A stretch of 52,564 nt of DNA from assembly GCA_028139135.1 (NCBI GenBank), contig JAOINB010000006.1:1-52564 (forward strand). Reading direction: 5' to 3'. The notes below the pieces were generated by a model. It did not search any database, had not been told where the DNA came from, and saw nothing but the letters and a program-made list of their open reading frames with translations. Position numbers and translations under genes: made by a program. Positions within the stretch are counted from its first letter, which is position 1; each line of letters starts with the position of its first letter. This DNA comes from Betaproteobacteria bacterium. Its GTDB lineage: Bacteria; Pseudomonadota; Gammaproteobacteria; Burkholderiales; Burkholderiaceae_A. Shown here in pieces: positions 29,524 through 38,370 of this stretch.

Positions 29524-29557
29524 TGGTAAAAAAAAAATTCCCATTTCAGTTTTAGTA
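29523..29557 (+). other. nudB: Frameshifted 5' end of nudB with an A10 run
   Basis: GTG 29523-29525 overlaps the aspS stop and is followed by GTA and ten A (29528-29537). In this frame translation gives MVKKKFPFQF and then stops at TAG 29553-29555. Adding one A would give MVKKKIPISVLVVLHDVDK, which runs straight into the NudB frame and matches the family N-terminus (basic, then Ile-Pro-x-Ser-Val-Leu-Val-Val). So the native start and the body are one base out of phase. Transcriptional slippage on A10, an alternative ATT start in frame (29519 or 29537), a natural mutation or a sequencing/assembly error are all possible. Confidence 0.7.
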
Positions 29558-29977
29558 GTGCTCCATGATGTCGATAAAAATATTTTATTGCTAGAACGAT
29601 CAGATAAAAAAGGTTACTGGCAATCTGTCACGGGAAGTCTTGATAGTTACAGCGAACCACTTTTCGATGCTGCAAAGAGAGAATTGAAGGAAGAAACGGG
29701 AATTGATGCGGACAGATTTGAATTAAAAGACTGGAATATTGCAAGATATTTTAAAATTTTTCAACACTGGGCGCATCGGTATCCAGAGGATGTTAGATTT
29801 AATCGAGAGCATTTTTTTTCTATACTAATTCCGAAAGATTTACAAATAAAATTGTCTCCTAGGGAGCATTCATCGTACTGCTGGTTAAATTCGGCAGAGG
29901 CTATAGAACGATGTTTTTCCTGGACCAACAAAGAGGCAATACGAGATTTAGTTAAACACTCATCTAGTTCTAAATGA
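29558..29977 (+). CDS. nudB: Dihydroneopterin triphosphate diphosphatase NudB (Nudix)
   Basis: 139 residues in the open frame from GTG 29558 (MLHDVDKNILLLERSDKKGYW), but the frame stays open upstream and encodes KKKIPISVLVV, which belongs to the first strand of the fold, so this start is probably not the native one. Nudix box: GSLDSYSEPLFDAAKRELKEETGI, with the one-residue longer loop seen in betaproteobacterial NudB; also WQSVTGS and AHRYPEDVRFNREHFF. Removes pyrophosphate from dihydroneopterin triphosphate in folate synthesis. Conserved directly after aspS. The stop overlaps the next start (ATGA). Confidence 0.85.
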   Translation: MLHDVDKNILLLERSDKKGYWQSVTGSLDSYSEPLFDAAKRELKEETGIDADRFELKDWNIARYFKIFQHWAHRYPEDVRFNREHFFSILIPKDLQIKLSPREHSSYCWLNSAEAIERCFSWTNKEAIRDLVKHSSSSK

Positions 29978-30972
29978 GAAATGACGACTTGATTGTATTA
30001 CGCAGAGAAGGGATGTACTGCCCATTAGGCGGGTTTTATATAGACCCTATATTGCCTGTAGAAAATGCGGTCATTTCCCACGGCCATGCAGATCATGCTA
30101 GAAACGGACATAAAAAAATTCTTTGCTCTTATAGGTCAGAAAAGATTATTCGTCACCGAGTAAAATTTGAGAGCATTCAATCATTAAATTTTAGGAAAAG
30201 CATAAGGATCGGTGACATTTACTTAACAATGTTTCCGGCGAGTCATGTTCTTGGTGCTGCACAAATACTTATAGAAACGAAGGGTCATAGGTGGTTATAT
30301 ACTGGGGATTTCAGATTGGCTGAAGATTCTTCCTGTGATGCTTTCGAGCCGATAAAAACCGATGTATTGGTTATGGAATCTACATTCGGGCTACCCATAT
30401 TTCGTTGGAGAAATGAATTAGAGGTTTACAAAGAAATTTTCGACATGTGGGAGAATTGCAAACAAACAAAAATGAACTTAGTTTTATACTGTTATTCCCT
30501 CGGAAAATCTCAAAGAATCTTGCATGGTATAAAAAAGCACTTCGGAACATCTGCATTTCCTGGGAACATAAGGGTGCATCCAAGTATCTCGGCTATCAAT
30601 AATATCTATAAACATCACGGAATCGATTTTCCAGATCATTCTACTTTTTCGCCACATAAGGAAGTTGAAGATTCTACCCTCATTTTATTACCGCCGAGTG
30701 TAAAGGGCACAAAAATGATTGATAAGTGTAAGCCTGATATTGAAGCGGTAGTTTCTGGTTGGATGGCAGTTAGAGGTAACAGACGAAGAGAAACAGGCTG
30801 CAAAGGATTTGTTCTATCGGATCATGCAGATTGGACTGAACTAAATAGATTAGTTGAGCTAACCGAAGCAAAAAATGTTATCACTGTACACGGAAAATCA
30901 AATGTTTTTCGTAGGTATATTGAAGAAAATGGGGTTGGAACAAGTGATTTAACCTTTGTAAATAGTAATTAA
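29974..30972 (+). CDS. Ligase-associated DNA exonuclease (metallo-beta-lactamase fold, SNM1/CPSF-like)
   Basis: 332 residues. Metallo-beta-lactamase motif HGHADH at residues 36-41, later ligands in FPASHVLGAAQ, YTGDFRLAED and VLSDHADWTE, plus MESTFGLP and the GWMAVRGNRRR block, the pattern of the 'ligase-associated DNA exonuclease' family (beta-CASP-like nuclease genomically tied to ATP-dependent ligases). Predicted to trim DNA ends; in cytoplasm. Starts inside the nudB stop (4-nt overlap) and ends 1 bp before the ligase ATG, so exonuclease and ligase are almost certainly made together. The helicase and phosphoesterase genes common in this module are not present. Confidence 0.9.
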   Translation: MRNDDLIVLRREGMYCPLGGFYIDPILPVENAVISHGHADHARNGHKKILCSYRSEKIIRHRVKFESIQSLNFRKSIRIGDIYLTMFPASHVLGAAQILIETKGHRWLYTGDFRLAEDSSCDAFEPIKTDVLVMESTFGLPIFRWRNELEVYKEIFDMWENCKQTKMNLVLYCYSLGKSQRILHGIKKHFGTSAFPGNIRVHPSISAINNIYKHHGIDFPDHSTFSPHKEVEDSTLILLPPSVKGTKMIDKCKPDIEAVVSGWMAVRGNRRRETGCKGFVLSDHADWTELNRLVELTEAKNVITVHGKSNVFRRYIEENGVGTSDLTFVNSN

Positions 30973-30973
30973 T

Positions 30974-32719
30974 ATGATTCAATTCGTAAAACTAATACGA
31001 AGCCTTGATCAGGCATTAGGTAATCTTGAAAAAAAAAATTGCATCAAGGAATATTTCCAAAATGCACTTCTATTAGAAAACGAAAATACGACCAAGAACC
31101 TCAATAAAAGTCAAGATCAATGGCTTTCACTTTTCTGGGCAATATATTTCCTCTCAGGAGAAAAGCTTAATCGAATTTTCTCCTCAAAAATATTGAAAAT
31201 GTATACCATAAGAAAAACGAATATGCCGCAATGGTTATTTGATGAATGTTACGACTCTGTAGGGGATTTAGCGGAGACAATAGCCCACCTAGTATGGGAA
31301 AAAAAAGGAATCAACGATGATTTATCTACCTCATTGCATCAAAAGATACAAAGCTTTATGCAAATAAAAAGTGCAGATGATGAAAAAAAATTAAATGTTT
31401 TAACAAAGGATTTTGAAGACAAAAGTTTTTATTATATTTTCACCGTTTGTAAAATGTTCACTGGTGGTTTTAGGATTGGTGTGTCTAGATTGCAGGTTAC
31501 GCAGGTAATTTCGGAGATTTGTGGGGTTGACAAGGAGCTAATTGCCTCCAGGTTAATAGTATTTTTTAAGCAGAATTATGCGAATATTGAAGCTGTTAAG
31601 TACCTGTTCTCAGAACTGCTACCGGTCGAACAGAGGTCTGTCAAACTGGCCAAGAGCGCTGCTATTCCTTTTCCGTTCTATCTCTCACAGAACCTTTCGG
31701 ATCAAATGAGAGATGAGTTTTTTCGTTCATATAGACCAGAGGACTGGACCATTGAATGGAAATGGGATGGTATACGAATGCAATTACTAGTAAAAATAAA
31801 TACAGAGACACAAAAAAAAGATATACAACTTTGGACAAGAGGAGAAGAGTTTGTCTCAGAAAATTTTCCCGGGCTAATTGAAGCGACAGATAAATGTATA
31901 AAGGAAGATGTTGTATTAGATGGGGAATTACTTGTTTGGGATTTTAATGAGAATAAACCTAAAAAATTTTCGTCAATTCAAAAACTTTTGGGCAAAAAAA
32001 AACCTAAATTAGAGTCAAAAAATGATAACAGTTTCGATAAGGTGATCTTCATGGCATATGATATTTTAAGTCTGAAAAGTCAAGACTTAAGATCTATTAC
32101 TCTGAAAAATAGAAAAACAATTTTAAAGGAATTGTTTAAAAAGCATTTAACGGAGCAAGAATTTATGCTTTCGCCGATTTTCGTCAATCTGTCTCCTATA
32201 GAAATCGATAAAATGCGAAAAAGTGCTAGGCAGAATAATGCAGAAGGAGTGATGTTAAAAAGGATGAATGGCCAATATGGTGTTGGAAGAAAAAAAGGTA
32301 AAACTGGATATGATAGCTTTAAATGGAAAATGAATCCTCTTAGTGTAGATGCAGTTATAATTTATGCACAAAAGGGTCATGGGATTCGAAGCGGTATTTT
32401 TTCCGATTACACCTTTGCAATATTTAATGACGAAAAGGATACCGAAGAATTAGTGCCTTTTGCTAAGGCATATTCAGGGCTGTCTAATGCAGATATGAAA
32501 TTGATTGATAGCAAGATCAAGAAGATTACGGAAGAAAGTTATGGTCCTGTAAAAAAGGTTCGACCAGAAATCATAGTGGAGTTACTTTTTGATTCTATAT
32601 CAGAATCTAAAAGGCATAAATCTGGAATTGCGGTAAGATTTCCTAGGATGAAAAGAATCCGTTTTGATAAGAACCTAAATGATATAGACAGGTTATCGTC
32701 TTTAAAAAAATTAATCTAG
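30974..32719 (+). CDS. ATP-dependent DNA ligase (PP_1105-like, LigC/LigB-type)
   Basis: 581 residues. N-terminal helical domain with FTGGFRIGVSRLQVTQV (about 160-176), adenylation domain with motif I EWKWDGIRM (catalytic Lys263), motif IV-like EGVMLKRMNGQYGVGRKKGK and motif V FKWKMNPLSVDAVIIYAQ, then an OB fold ending VAVRFPRMKRIRFDKN. Seals nicks with ATP; bacteria also have the essential NAD-dependent LigA elsewhere, so this is an accessory repair ligase. The gene is notably rich in A-runs (several of 7-9 A), more so than its neighbours. Confidence 0.92.
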   Translation: MIQFVKLIRSLDQALGNLEKKNCIKEYFQNALLLENENTTKNLNKSQDQWLSLFWAIYFLSGEKLNRIFSSKILKMYTIRKTNMPQWLFDECYDSVGDLAETIAHLVWEKKGINDDLSTSLHQKIQSFMQIKSADDEKKLNVLTKDFEDKSFYYIFTVCKMFTGGFRIGVSRLQVTQVISEICGVDKELIASRLIVFFKQNYANIEAVKYLFSELLPVEQRSVKLAKSAAIPFPFYLSQNLSDQMRDEFFRSYRPEDWTIEWKWDGIRMQLLVKINTETQKKDIQLWTRGEEFVSENFPGLIEATDKCIKEDVVLDGELLVWDFNENKPKKFSSIQKLLGKKKPKLESKNDNSFDKVIFMAYDILSLKSQDLRSITLKNRKTILKELFKKHLTEQEFMLSPIFVNLSPIEIDKMRKSARQNNAEGVMLKRMNGQYGVGRKKGKTGYDSFKWKMNPLSVDAVIIYAQKGHGIRSGIFSDYTFAIFNDEKDTEELVPFAKAYSGLSNADMKLIDSKIKKITEESYGPVKKVRPEIIVELLFDSISESKRHKSGIAVRFPRMKRIRFDKNLNDIDRLSSLKKLI

Positions 32720-32727
32720 GTTACAAA

Positions 32728-33609
32728 ATGAAAGTTTACGGAATAGATTTCAGCTCAGCTCCATCTAAGAAAAAGCCTATAGCGGTAGCGGAATGTTGGC
32801 TCCGTGGTCCTGTCTCGGAGTCGTGCTCGCATAATGAACTTTCTTTATCTAATTTTCATTCAATAGAGTCTTTGGACCTATTCGAGGAGTTCTTGTCCAA
32901 AAGGGGTCCTTGGGTTGGCGGTTTCGATTTGCCATTTAGTATGCCTCGTGATCTTATTGAGTATTTTAATTGGCCTTCTCGTTGGGACATTTTCACAAAA
33001 TTTTATTGCTCTCTAGACAAAAAAGTTATCAAGAAATTTTTTATTAAGTGGTGTAGTACAAAAAAGTATGGAGACAAATTTGCATATAGGAGCACTGATA
33101 AAGCATCCAAATCAAGTCCAGCTATGAGATGGGTAAATCCTCCAGTTGCATGGATGATGCATGCAGGGATTGAACGAATAAGAAAAGCGGGGCTAATCTT
33201 TCCAGCACATCAAAAAAATTTTAATCCAATGCAGGAACAAAAAGATATAAATAGATTTATGATGGGCGACTGTGATTATCACAATCGACTCGCATTCGAA
33301 GTTTACCCAGCGTTGACTGCAAGGGTTGTAAGTACAAAATCTTACAAAACCGATAACAAAATTAAAGACTCATTAGTACGAGTTATGATGCGAGAAAATA
33401 TTGTCAAACATCTAAGATATGGTAAGGCTGGATTGTCAATAAAGCTAAAAAGTAGTCTGGCATTACAAAACCGGATGATCATAGATTACAAGGGTGATTA
33501 TCTTGATGCGGCAATATGTGCGCTCCAGGCTGCAGAAGTTCTTAAAATGAGAAATTTTGGATTCCCAAAAAATTTAGATACCCTGGAGGGGTGGATCGGA
33601 TTGAGTTGA
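32728..33609 (+). CDS. DUF429 domain protein, predicted RNase H-like fold
   Basis: 293 residues. Begins MKVYGIDFSSAPSKKKPIAVAEC, a first strand ending in Asp7; GGFDLPFSMP gives Asp67; AFEVYPALTARVV gives Glu191; GDYLDAAICALQAAEVL gives Asp260. This spacing of acidic residues is what DUF429 proteins share and fits an RNase H/RuvC-like nuclease fold; no activity is established to my knowledge. It starts 8 bp after the ligase and ends inside or just before the start of the ABC gene, so it is cotranscribed with the exonuclease and ligase. The association suggests a role in nucleic-acid processing; that is inference. Confidence 0.8.
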   Translation: MKVYGIDFSSAPSKKKPIAVAECWLRGPVSESCSHNELSLSNFHSIESLDLFEEFLSKRGPWVGGFDLPFSMPRDLIEYFNWPSRWDIFTKFYCSLDKKVIKKFFIKWCSTKKYGDKFAYRSTDKASKSSPAMRWVNPPVAWMMHAGIERIRKAGLIFPAHQKNFNPMQEQKDINRFMMGDCDYHNRLAFEVYPALTARVVSTKSYKTDNKIKDSLVRVMMRENIVKHLRYGKAGLSIKLKSSLALQNRMIIDYKGDYLDAAICALQAAEVLKMRNFGFPKNLDTLEGWIGLS

Positions 33610-33614
33610 TATCT

Positions 33615-35402
33615 ATGGAGTCAAAAAATTTTTTGAATGTAATTCAGGATTTTCTGCCATTTTTCCTCAAATTCAAAGGAAGAATGATTTTGGCATTGTT
33701 TGCGTTAATTGGCGCAAAGGCAACTTTAGTTTCAGTGCCTATAATCTTTAAATATTTAGTTGATCACGTCTCTGATAGTGAAAGCGCCACCATATTGCTT
33801 GAAGGGTTCTTTTACTCTGAAGATAAATTAATTTATTATCCAATTTTTCTAATTGTCATTTATGGAGTTCTGAGATTTTTGTCTACTGGCTTTGCTGAGC
33901 TTAGAGAGTTTGTTTTTGTAAAAGTGACCTATAATGCTGTCAGCGAAATAGCGCTGAAAGTATTCCAGAACTTACATCAGTTGTCTTTAAGTTTTCATTT
34001 ATCTAAAAAAACTGGCTCTTTAACGAGAGAGTTAGAAAGAGGAATAAGGGGTATTAGTACCATCGTAAATTTTACTTTATATAGCGTTTTACCGACATTT
34101 TTTGAAGTGATATTTGTTGCAAGTTGGCTTGCCATAAATTATGAGCCGTTTTTTGCAATTATCATTCTTTCAACAATTTTCCTTTACGCAATTTTCACAA
34201 TTTATGTTACGAACTGGAGAATAATGCTTAGGAGAAATATGAATGAGTCTGATGCAGAGGCTAATGCAACTGTGGTGGATTCCTTGATGAACTATGAGAC
34301 TGTGAAATATTTCAATAATGAAGAATTTGAAGAAGATCGATATAAAAATAAATTGCTAATCTGGCAAAAAGCAGCAGAAAAAAGTCAAGGTTCTCTTTCA
34401 GTTTTAAATTTAGGACAGGCCATAATTATTAGTTTTTCAGCCGTTTTGATTTTGTTACTAGCATATTCTCAATTTACAAAAGGATTTATGACAATAGGGG
34501 ACCTAGTTCTCATAAACGCTTTTTTGATTCAGCTTTTTTTGCCGTTAAATTTTTTAGGGGTGCTGTACCGAGAGTTAAAGCAATCTCTCGTTGATATAGA
34601 AAAAATGTTTGGTCTTATTAATGAAGAGCCAGATATAAAAGATAGAGCTAACGTCAAAACAATTCCCGATTCAGCTACGCTTAATTTTGAGAATGTTTCA
34701 TTTTCTTATGGTAGTCGCTTAATTTTGAAAGATCTTAATTTTACTCTTCAGCCAGGAAGAACAACCGCTATCGTAGGTTACTCGGGTGGTGGGAAAAGTA
34801 CTATTTCTAAGTTGCTCTATAGATTTTATGATGTTACTTCTGGACGAATCACATACGGAGGGATTGATATCCGGGATTTGAGTCAAAGTGAATTAAGGTC
34901 GAACATAGCAGTTGTTCCGCAGGATCCGGTTCTATTTAATGAATCCCTCGAATACAATTTGAGATACGGTTATATCAACGTACAGCAAGATGACTTAAGA
35001 AAGGTAATCCAACTAGCTAACTTAGATAATTTTATTTCGTCTTTGCCTTTAGGAATCCAGACGATTGTGGGAGAGAGAGGTTTGAAACTATCCGGTGGGG
35101 AAAAACAGAGAGTCGCGATTGCTAGAGCATTGTTGAAACAGCCTAAAATTATGATATTTGATGAAGCCACATCTGCCTTGGATTCCAAAACTGAAAAGGC
35201 TATACAAAGTGCCATCCTTGCTATCTCTGCTGAAAAGACCTGTTTAATTATTGCTCATCGTCTTTCAACTATCATTTCTGCGCATGAGATTCTGGTCCTT
35301 GACAAAGGAGTAATCATTCAAAAAGGCACACATGAGGATTTACTTAAAACTGGAGGAAAATACACTGAACTTTGGAGCATTCAAAGTGAAGAGAAACCCT
35401 AA
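33615..35402 (+). CDS. ABC exporter of the Atm1/ABCB7 type
   Basis: 595 residues from ATG 33615, 5 bp after DUF429; GTG 33591 with an adjacent GGAGGG but too little spacing is an alternative. One half-transporter: a six-helix transmembrane domain (about 1-320), then the nucleotide-binding domain with Walker A GYSGGGKST (from residue 388), Q-loop VVPQDPVLFNESL, signature LSGGEKQRVAIARAL, Walker B IMIFDEATSALD and H-loop IIAHRLST. The block NYETVKYFNNEEFEEDRY is typical of the Atm1/HMT1 group, which exports glutathione-linked sulfur compounds or metal conjugates. Acts as homodimer in the inner membrane. Functional link to the repair genes upstream is doubtful. Confidence 0.88.
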   Translation: MESKNFLNVIQDFLPFFLKFKGRMILALFALIGAKATLVSVPIIFKYLVDHVSDSESATILLEGFFYSEDKLIYYPIFLIVIYGVLRFLSTGFAELREFVFVKVTYNAVSEIALKVFQNLHQLSLSFHLSKKTGSLTRELERGIRGISTIVNFTLYSVLPTFFEVIFVASWLAINYEPFFAIIILSTIFLYAIFTIYVTNWRIMLRRNMNESDAEANATVVDSLMNYETVKYFNNEEFEEDRYKNKLLIWQKAAEKSQGSLSVLNLGQAIIISFSAVLILLLAYSQFTKGFMTIGDLVLINAFLIQLFLPLNFLGVLYRELKQSLVDIEKMFGLINEEPDIKDRANVKTIPDSATLNFENVSFSYGSRLILKDLNFTLQPGRTTAIVGYSGGGKSTISKLLYRFYDVTSGRITYGGIDIRDLSQSELRSNIAVVPQDPVLFNESLEYNLRYGYINVQQDDLRKVIQLANLDNFISSLPLGIQTIVGERGLKLSGGEKQRVAIARALLKQPKIMIFDEATSALDSKTEKAIQSAILAISAEKTCLIIAHRLSTIISAHEILVLDKGVIIQKGTHEDLLKTGGKYTELWSIQSEEKP

Positions 35403-35409
35403 GTATTGG

Positions 35410-35415
35410 TATAAT
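35410..35415 (+). promoter_or_regulatory. Extended -10 promoter for glycerate kinase/pyrC
   Basis: TGGTATAAT contains a perfect TATAAT (35410-35415) with the TGn extension. It begins 8 bp after the ABC-exporter stop and lies about 25 bp before the ATG at 35441. No good -35 is seen at 17 bp, as usual for extended -10 promoters. Transcription would start near 35422. Confidence 0.55.
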
Positions 35416-35440
35416 GCATATTTAAAACTTAGTACAAATC

Positions 35441-36739
35441 ATGAATATCAAAAAAGACCCCAGAGATTTTTTACTGAATTGTTTTAACATAGCTATCGAA
35501 TCGGCTAATCCCATAAAATCTCTGCGAAACTTTTTGCCTCCACCGCCCAAGGGTCGTGTACTAGTTGTTGGGGCAGGCAAGGCAGCAGCTAGTATGGCAA
35601 AAGCTGTTGAGATCGAATGGGCCTCAGGGGTTAACTTATCTGGGGTCGTCATAACACGTTATGCGCACGGACTTCCGTTGAAAAACATTAAATGTATAGA
35701 GGCAGGCCATCCTGTTCCGGATAATGCTGGAGAGGATGCCGCGAGAGAGATTTATGAGAGAGTCGGTGCTTTGGGTGAAGACGATTTGCTGTTGTGTTTG
35801 ATTTCGGGTGGTGGGTCAAGCTTGCTGAGCCTTCCTGCTGATGGTTTGGAAAATGATGATATAAAGCTAGTAACAAAAGAGCTACTTAAATGTGGGGCTC
35901 CCATAACAGATATAAACATAGTAAGAAAGCACATCTCAAAAATTCAGGGAGGCAAACTAGCCTTGCAAAGCAAGGCTCCTGTCTGTGCATTAATAATTTC
36001 AGATGTAGTCGGCGATAACCCAAGTGATATTGCATCGGGACCATGTTCTGCTGATCCAAGTACGTTTCAGGATGCAATAGATGTCTTGAATCGATGGCAG
36101 GTAAATGTACCTCCTAAGATAGAAGAGTATCTTGAGAAAGGGAAATGTCGAGAAATTGAAGATAATCCAAAGCCTGGTGATACTAGGCTTCGACATGTTA
36201 GTGAGGCTGTAATCGCTACTGCTATGACAAGCTTGAATGCCGTAAAGAAATATGCCGAAGCTCAGGGAGTTAGTTGTATTTCTATGGGTGATGCTATAAC
36301 TGGCGAAGCAAGAGATGTTGGAGAAGTTATTGGTGGTTGGGCGTTCTCAGTTGCTTCATCTGATAGTGCGGATATGAAAAAACCGTTGCTAATATTATCG
36401 GGAGGCGAATGCACTGTGACTGTTTCGGGAGACGGTAGAGGGGGTAGATGTGCTGAGTTCCTTTTAAGCGTTGCTTTGAAAATTACATCTTTGACAGATA
36501 GTAACATTAATATTTATGGGGTAGCTGGCGATACAGATGGTATTGATGGGGTGAGCACCCATGCTGGCGTATATTTCACTCCCACGTCTATTCAAGACGT
36601 TATTAGTATGGGGGTTAATCCAAGAAAATGTTTAGAGAATAATGATGCGCTCGGAGTTTTCGAACCATTAAAAAACGTAATTACTACTGGTCCGACATTA
36701 ACTAATGTGAATGATTTTCGAGGAATATTAATAATATAA
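35441..36739 (+). CDS. Glycerate 2-kinase (DUF4147/MOFRL family)
   Basis: 432 residues. N-terminal DUF4147 domain (LLVVGAGKAAASMAKAVE-type block at about 33-52, here VLVVGAGKAAASMA; EAGHPVPDNAG; LISGGGSSLLSLPADG) and C-terminal MOFRL domain (ILSGGECTVTVSGDGRGGRCAEFLL, GVAGDTDGIDGVSTHAGVYF). Phosphorylates D-glycerate to 2-phosphoglycerate; older annotations call it hydroxypyruvate reductase TtuD. Would link glyoxylate, serine or tartrate breakdown with glycolysis. No glyoxylate carboligase or tartronate semialdehyde reductase genes lie near. pyrC follows after 4 bp. Confidence 0.9.
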   Translation: MNIKKDPRDFLLNCFNIAIESANPIKSLRNFLPPPPKGRVLVVGAGKAAASMAKAVEIEWASGVNLSGVVITRYAHGLPLKNIKCIEAGHPVPDNAGEDAAREIYERVGALGEDDLLLCLISGGGSSLLSLPADGLENDDIKLVTKELLKCGAPITDINIVRKHISKIQGGKLALQSKAPVCALIISDVVGDNPSDIASGPCSADPSTFQDAIDVLNRWQVNVPPKIEEYLEKGKCREIEDNPKPGDTRLRHVSEAVIATAMTSLNAVKKYAEAQGVSCISMGDAITGEARDVGEVIGGWAFSVASSDSADMKKPLLILSGGECTVTVSGDGRGGRCAEFLLSVALKITSLTDSNINIYGVAGDTDGIDGVSTHAGVYFTPTSIQDVISMGVNPRKCLENNDALGVFEPLKNVITTGPTLTNVNDFRGILII

Positions 36740-36743
36740 ATTA

Positions 36744-37820
36744 ATGAAGTCAATAACGATTATTAAACCGGACGATTGGCATCTACATTTACGGGACGGT
36801 GATTTACTAGAGGCTGTTATTTTTTCGTCCTCTCATCATTTCCAAAGGGCTTTAGTGATGCCTAACTTATCCCCGCCTATCACCACAGTAAAGATGGCAG
36901 AGGAATACAAAAATCGGATTTGTGTTGCTAACAGGTCAGTACTGGAGAGAATTAGGCCAGAGAATATTAATGCCTTTGCGAGTTTTAACCCTTATATGAC
37001 ACTCTATCTTAACTCAGAGATGTCATCTCAAGAATTAAAACGGGTCTCCGAGTCTCCTGACGTTTTAGCGGTAAAATTTTATCCTGCAGGGGCTACTACC
37101 AATTCAACTTTTGGTGTTTCCGAATTTGAGTCTTATTACAGAGTATTTGAGCAGATGGAAAAACTAGATATAGTATTATGTGTTCATGGAGAAAGTATTA
37201 ACCCAGAAATAGATGTTTTTGATAGGGAAGCGAGATTTATCGAAGAGAGTTTTGATCCTATGACAAGAAGATTCCCTAACTTACGTGTTGTTTTCGAACA
37301 TATCTCGACAGCGGATGCTGTTAATTTTGTAAATGATCAAAACGAAAATGTTGTTGCAAGTGTCACCCCGCAGCATTTAGCTTATAACCGAAATAACCTT
37401 TTAGCCGGAAAATTACGTCCTCATAAATATTGTGCTCCGTTGTTAAAAAAGGAGGCAGATCGGAGTTCCTTGGTTCATGCTGTAACTGCAGACAGTAATG
37501 AAAAATTTTTTCTCGGTACCGATTCCGCTCCACATTTAATCGGTGAAAAGGAGTCTAGCTGTGGTTGCGCTGGTTGTTTTTCTGCTCCATATGCATTAGC
37601 AAAATACGCAGAAGTATTTTTTGCAGAAGGCAAGCTTGAAAATCTTGAGAACTTTGCAAGTTTAAATGGCGCTAAATTTTATGGTCTCCCTATCAATGAA
37701 GAAAAATTAAAACTGGTACAAAGGAACAACATTCCAAAAGATTTTTTCATGACCGAGAAGGGAGAAAAGATTGTTTCGTTTGTTCATGGAGAAACTCTTG
37801 ACTGGCAAATAGTTAACTAA
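36744..37820 (+). CDS. pyrC: Dihydroorotase (class II)
   Basis: 358 residues. Metal ligands His13 and His15 in DDWHLHLRDGD, the carbamylated Lys in LAVKFYPAGATTNS, His in CVHGES and VFEHIST, and Asp in FLGTDSAPH. Also NVVASVTPQHLAYNRN and GCFSAPYALAKYAE, as in E. coli PyrC. Cyclises carbamoyl aspartate to dihydroorotate in pyrimidine synthesis. The 3' end overlaps the stop of the convergent DUF2062 gene by 8 nt. Confidence 0.95.
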   Translation: MKSITIIKPDDWHLHLRDGDLLEAVIFSSSHHFQRALVMPNLSPPITTVKMAEEYKNRICVANRSVLERIRPENINAFASFNPYMTLYLNSEMSSQELKRVSESPDVLAVKFYPAGATTNSTFGVSEFESYYRVFEQMEKLDIVLCVHGESINPEIDVFDREARFIEESFDPMTRRFPNLRVVFEHISTADAVNFVNDQNENVVASVTPQHLAYNRNNLLAGKLRPHKYCAPLLKKEADRSSLVHAVTADSNEKFFLGTDSAPHLIGEKESSCGCAGCFSAPYALAKYAEVFFAEGKLENLENFASLNGAKFYGLPINEEKLKLVQRNNIPKDFFMTEKGEKIVSFVHGETLDWQIVN

Positions 37821-38370
37821 TTTGTCGTTTACTTGTTCTGCGTTTTCTCTTGATTTTAATCCATACCCACCAGGACCATAAGATAACAACATAAGTAACG
37901 AATCCTCCTACTAGAGCGAAAATAGCTAACCCAACTACCAGGGGTTTGCTTACGTTTAGGAAGTTGTTGAAAAGGCTTGTATTATTTTCTGTCTTGAGAG
38001 CGCTAGTCTGATCGGTGGGAGTAATCCCCTGGGAAACTTTTTCAAGCGAGTCTTTATTTGGAGTCTTTCCGAGTAAAACTACACCAACTTTATAGGCAAT
38101 AACATATATTGGAGCAAATGTAACTGGGTTTGTAACGAGTGTACTTCCAATTGCGGTAGGTACGTTTGCTCTGAAAATGGTTGCAGCAATAGCTGACGCA
38201 GGAATTTGAGCTAACGGCATAAGAAATCCAAAAAAAATACCGATTGCAACACCCAGTGCTACTCCTCTCCTACTAAAACGCCACAATTGAGGGTTTTTCA
38301 AAGCAGGCCCAATCCATTTTACAAACTTATTTTGTAGGATAGTTTCCTTTTTTGGTAGAAACCTTTTAAT
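37813..38370 (-). CDS. DUF2062 membrane protein, probable ATT start
   Basis: 185 residues if read from ATT 38370-38368 (IKRFLPKKETILQNKFVKW); from the first conventional start, TTG 38301, it would be 162. The longer form is favoured: the extra 23 residues (basic start, then FVKWIGPALKNPQLW) match the usual opening of DUF2062 proteins, a perfect AGGAGG lies 5 nt upstream, and no ATG/GTG/TTG exists in frame before it. The body, FSRRGVALGVAIGIFFGFLMPLAQIPASAI and VTNPVTFAPIYVIAYKVG, is characteristic; two to three membrane segments, the last near the C-terminus. Function unknown. Divergent from rnpB. Confidence 0.85.
   Translation of the reverse strand: MKRFLPKKETILQNKFVKWIGPALKNPQLWRFSRRGVALGVAIGIFFGFLMPLAQIPASAIAATIFRANVPTAIGSTLVTNPVTFAPIYVIAYKVGVVLLGKTPNKDSLEKVSQGITPTDQTSALKTENNTSLFNNFLNVSKPLVVGLAIFALVGGFVTYVVILWSWWVWIKIKRKRRTSKRQIS

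Noticed and set aside
30974-35402. Treating the Atm1-like exporter as part of the repair module
   Set aside because: It is close and cotranscribed, but its family exports thiol/metal conjugates and nothing in its sequence links it to DNA; only adjacency supports it.
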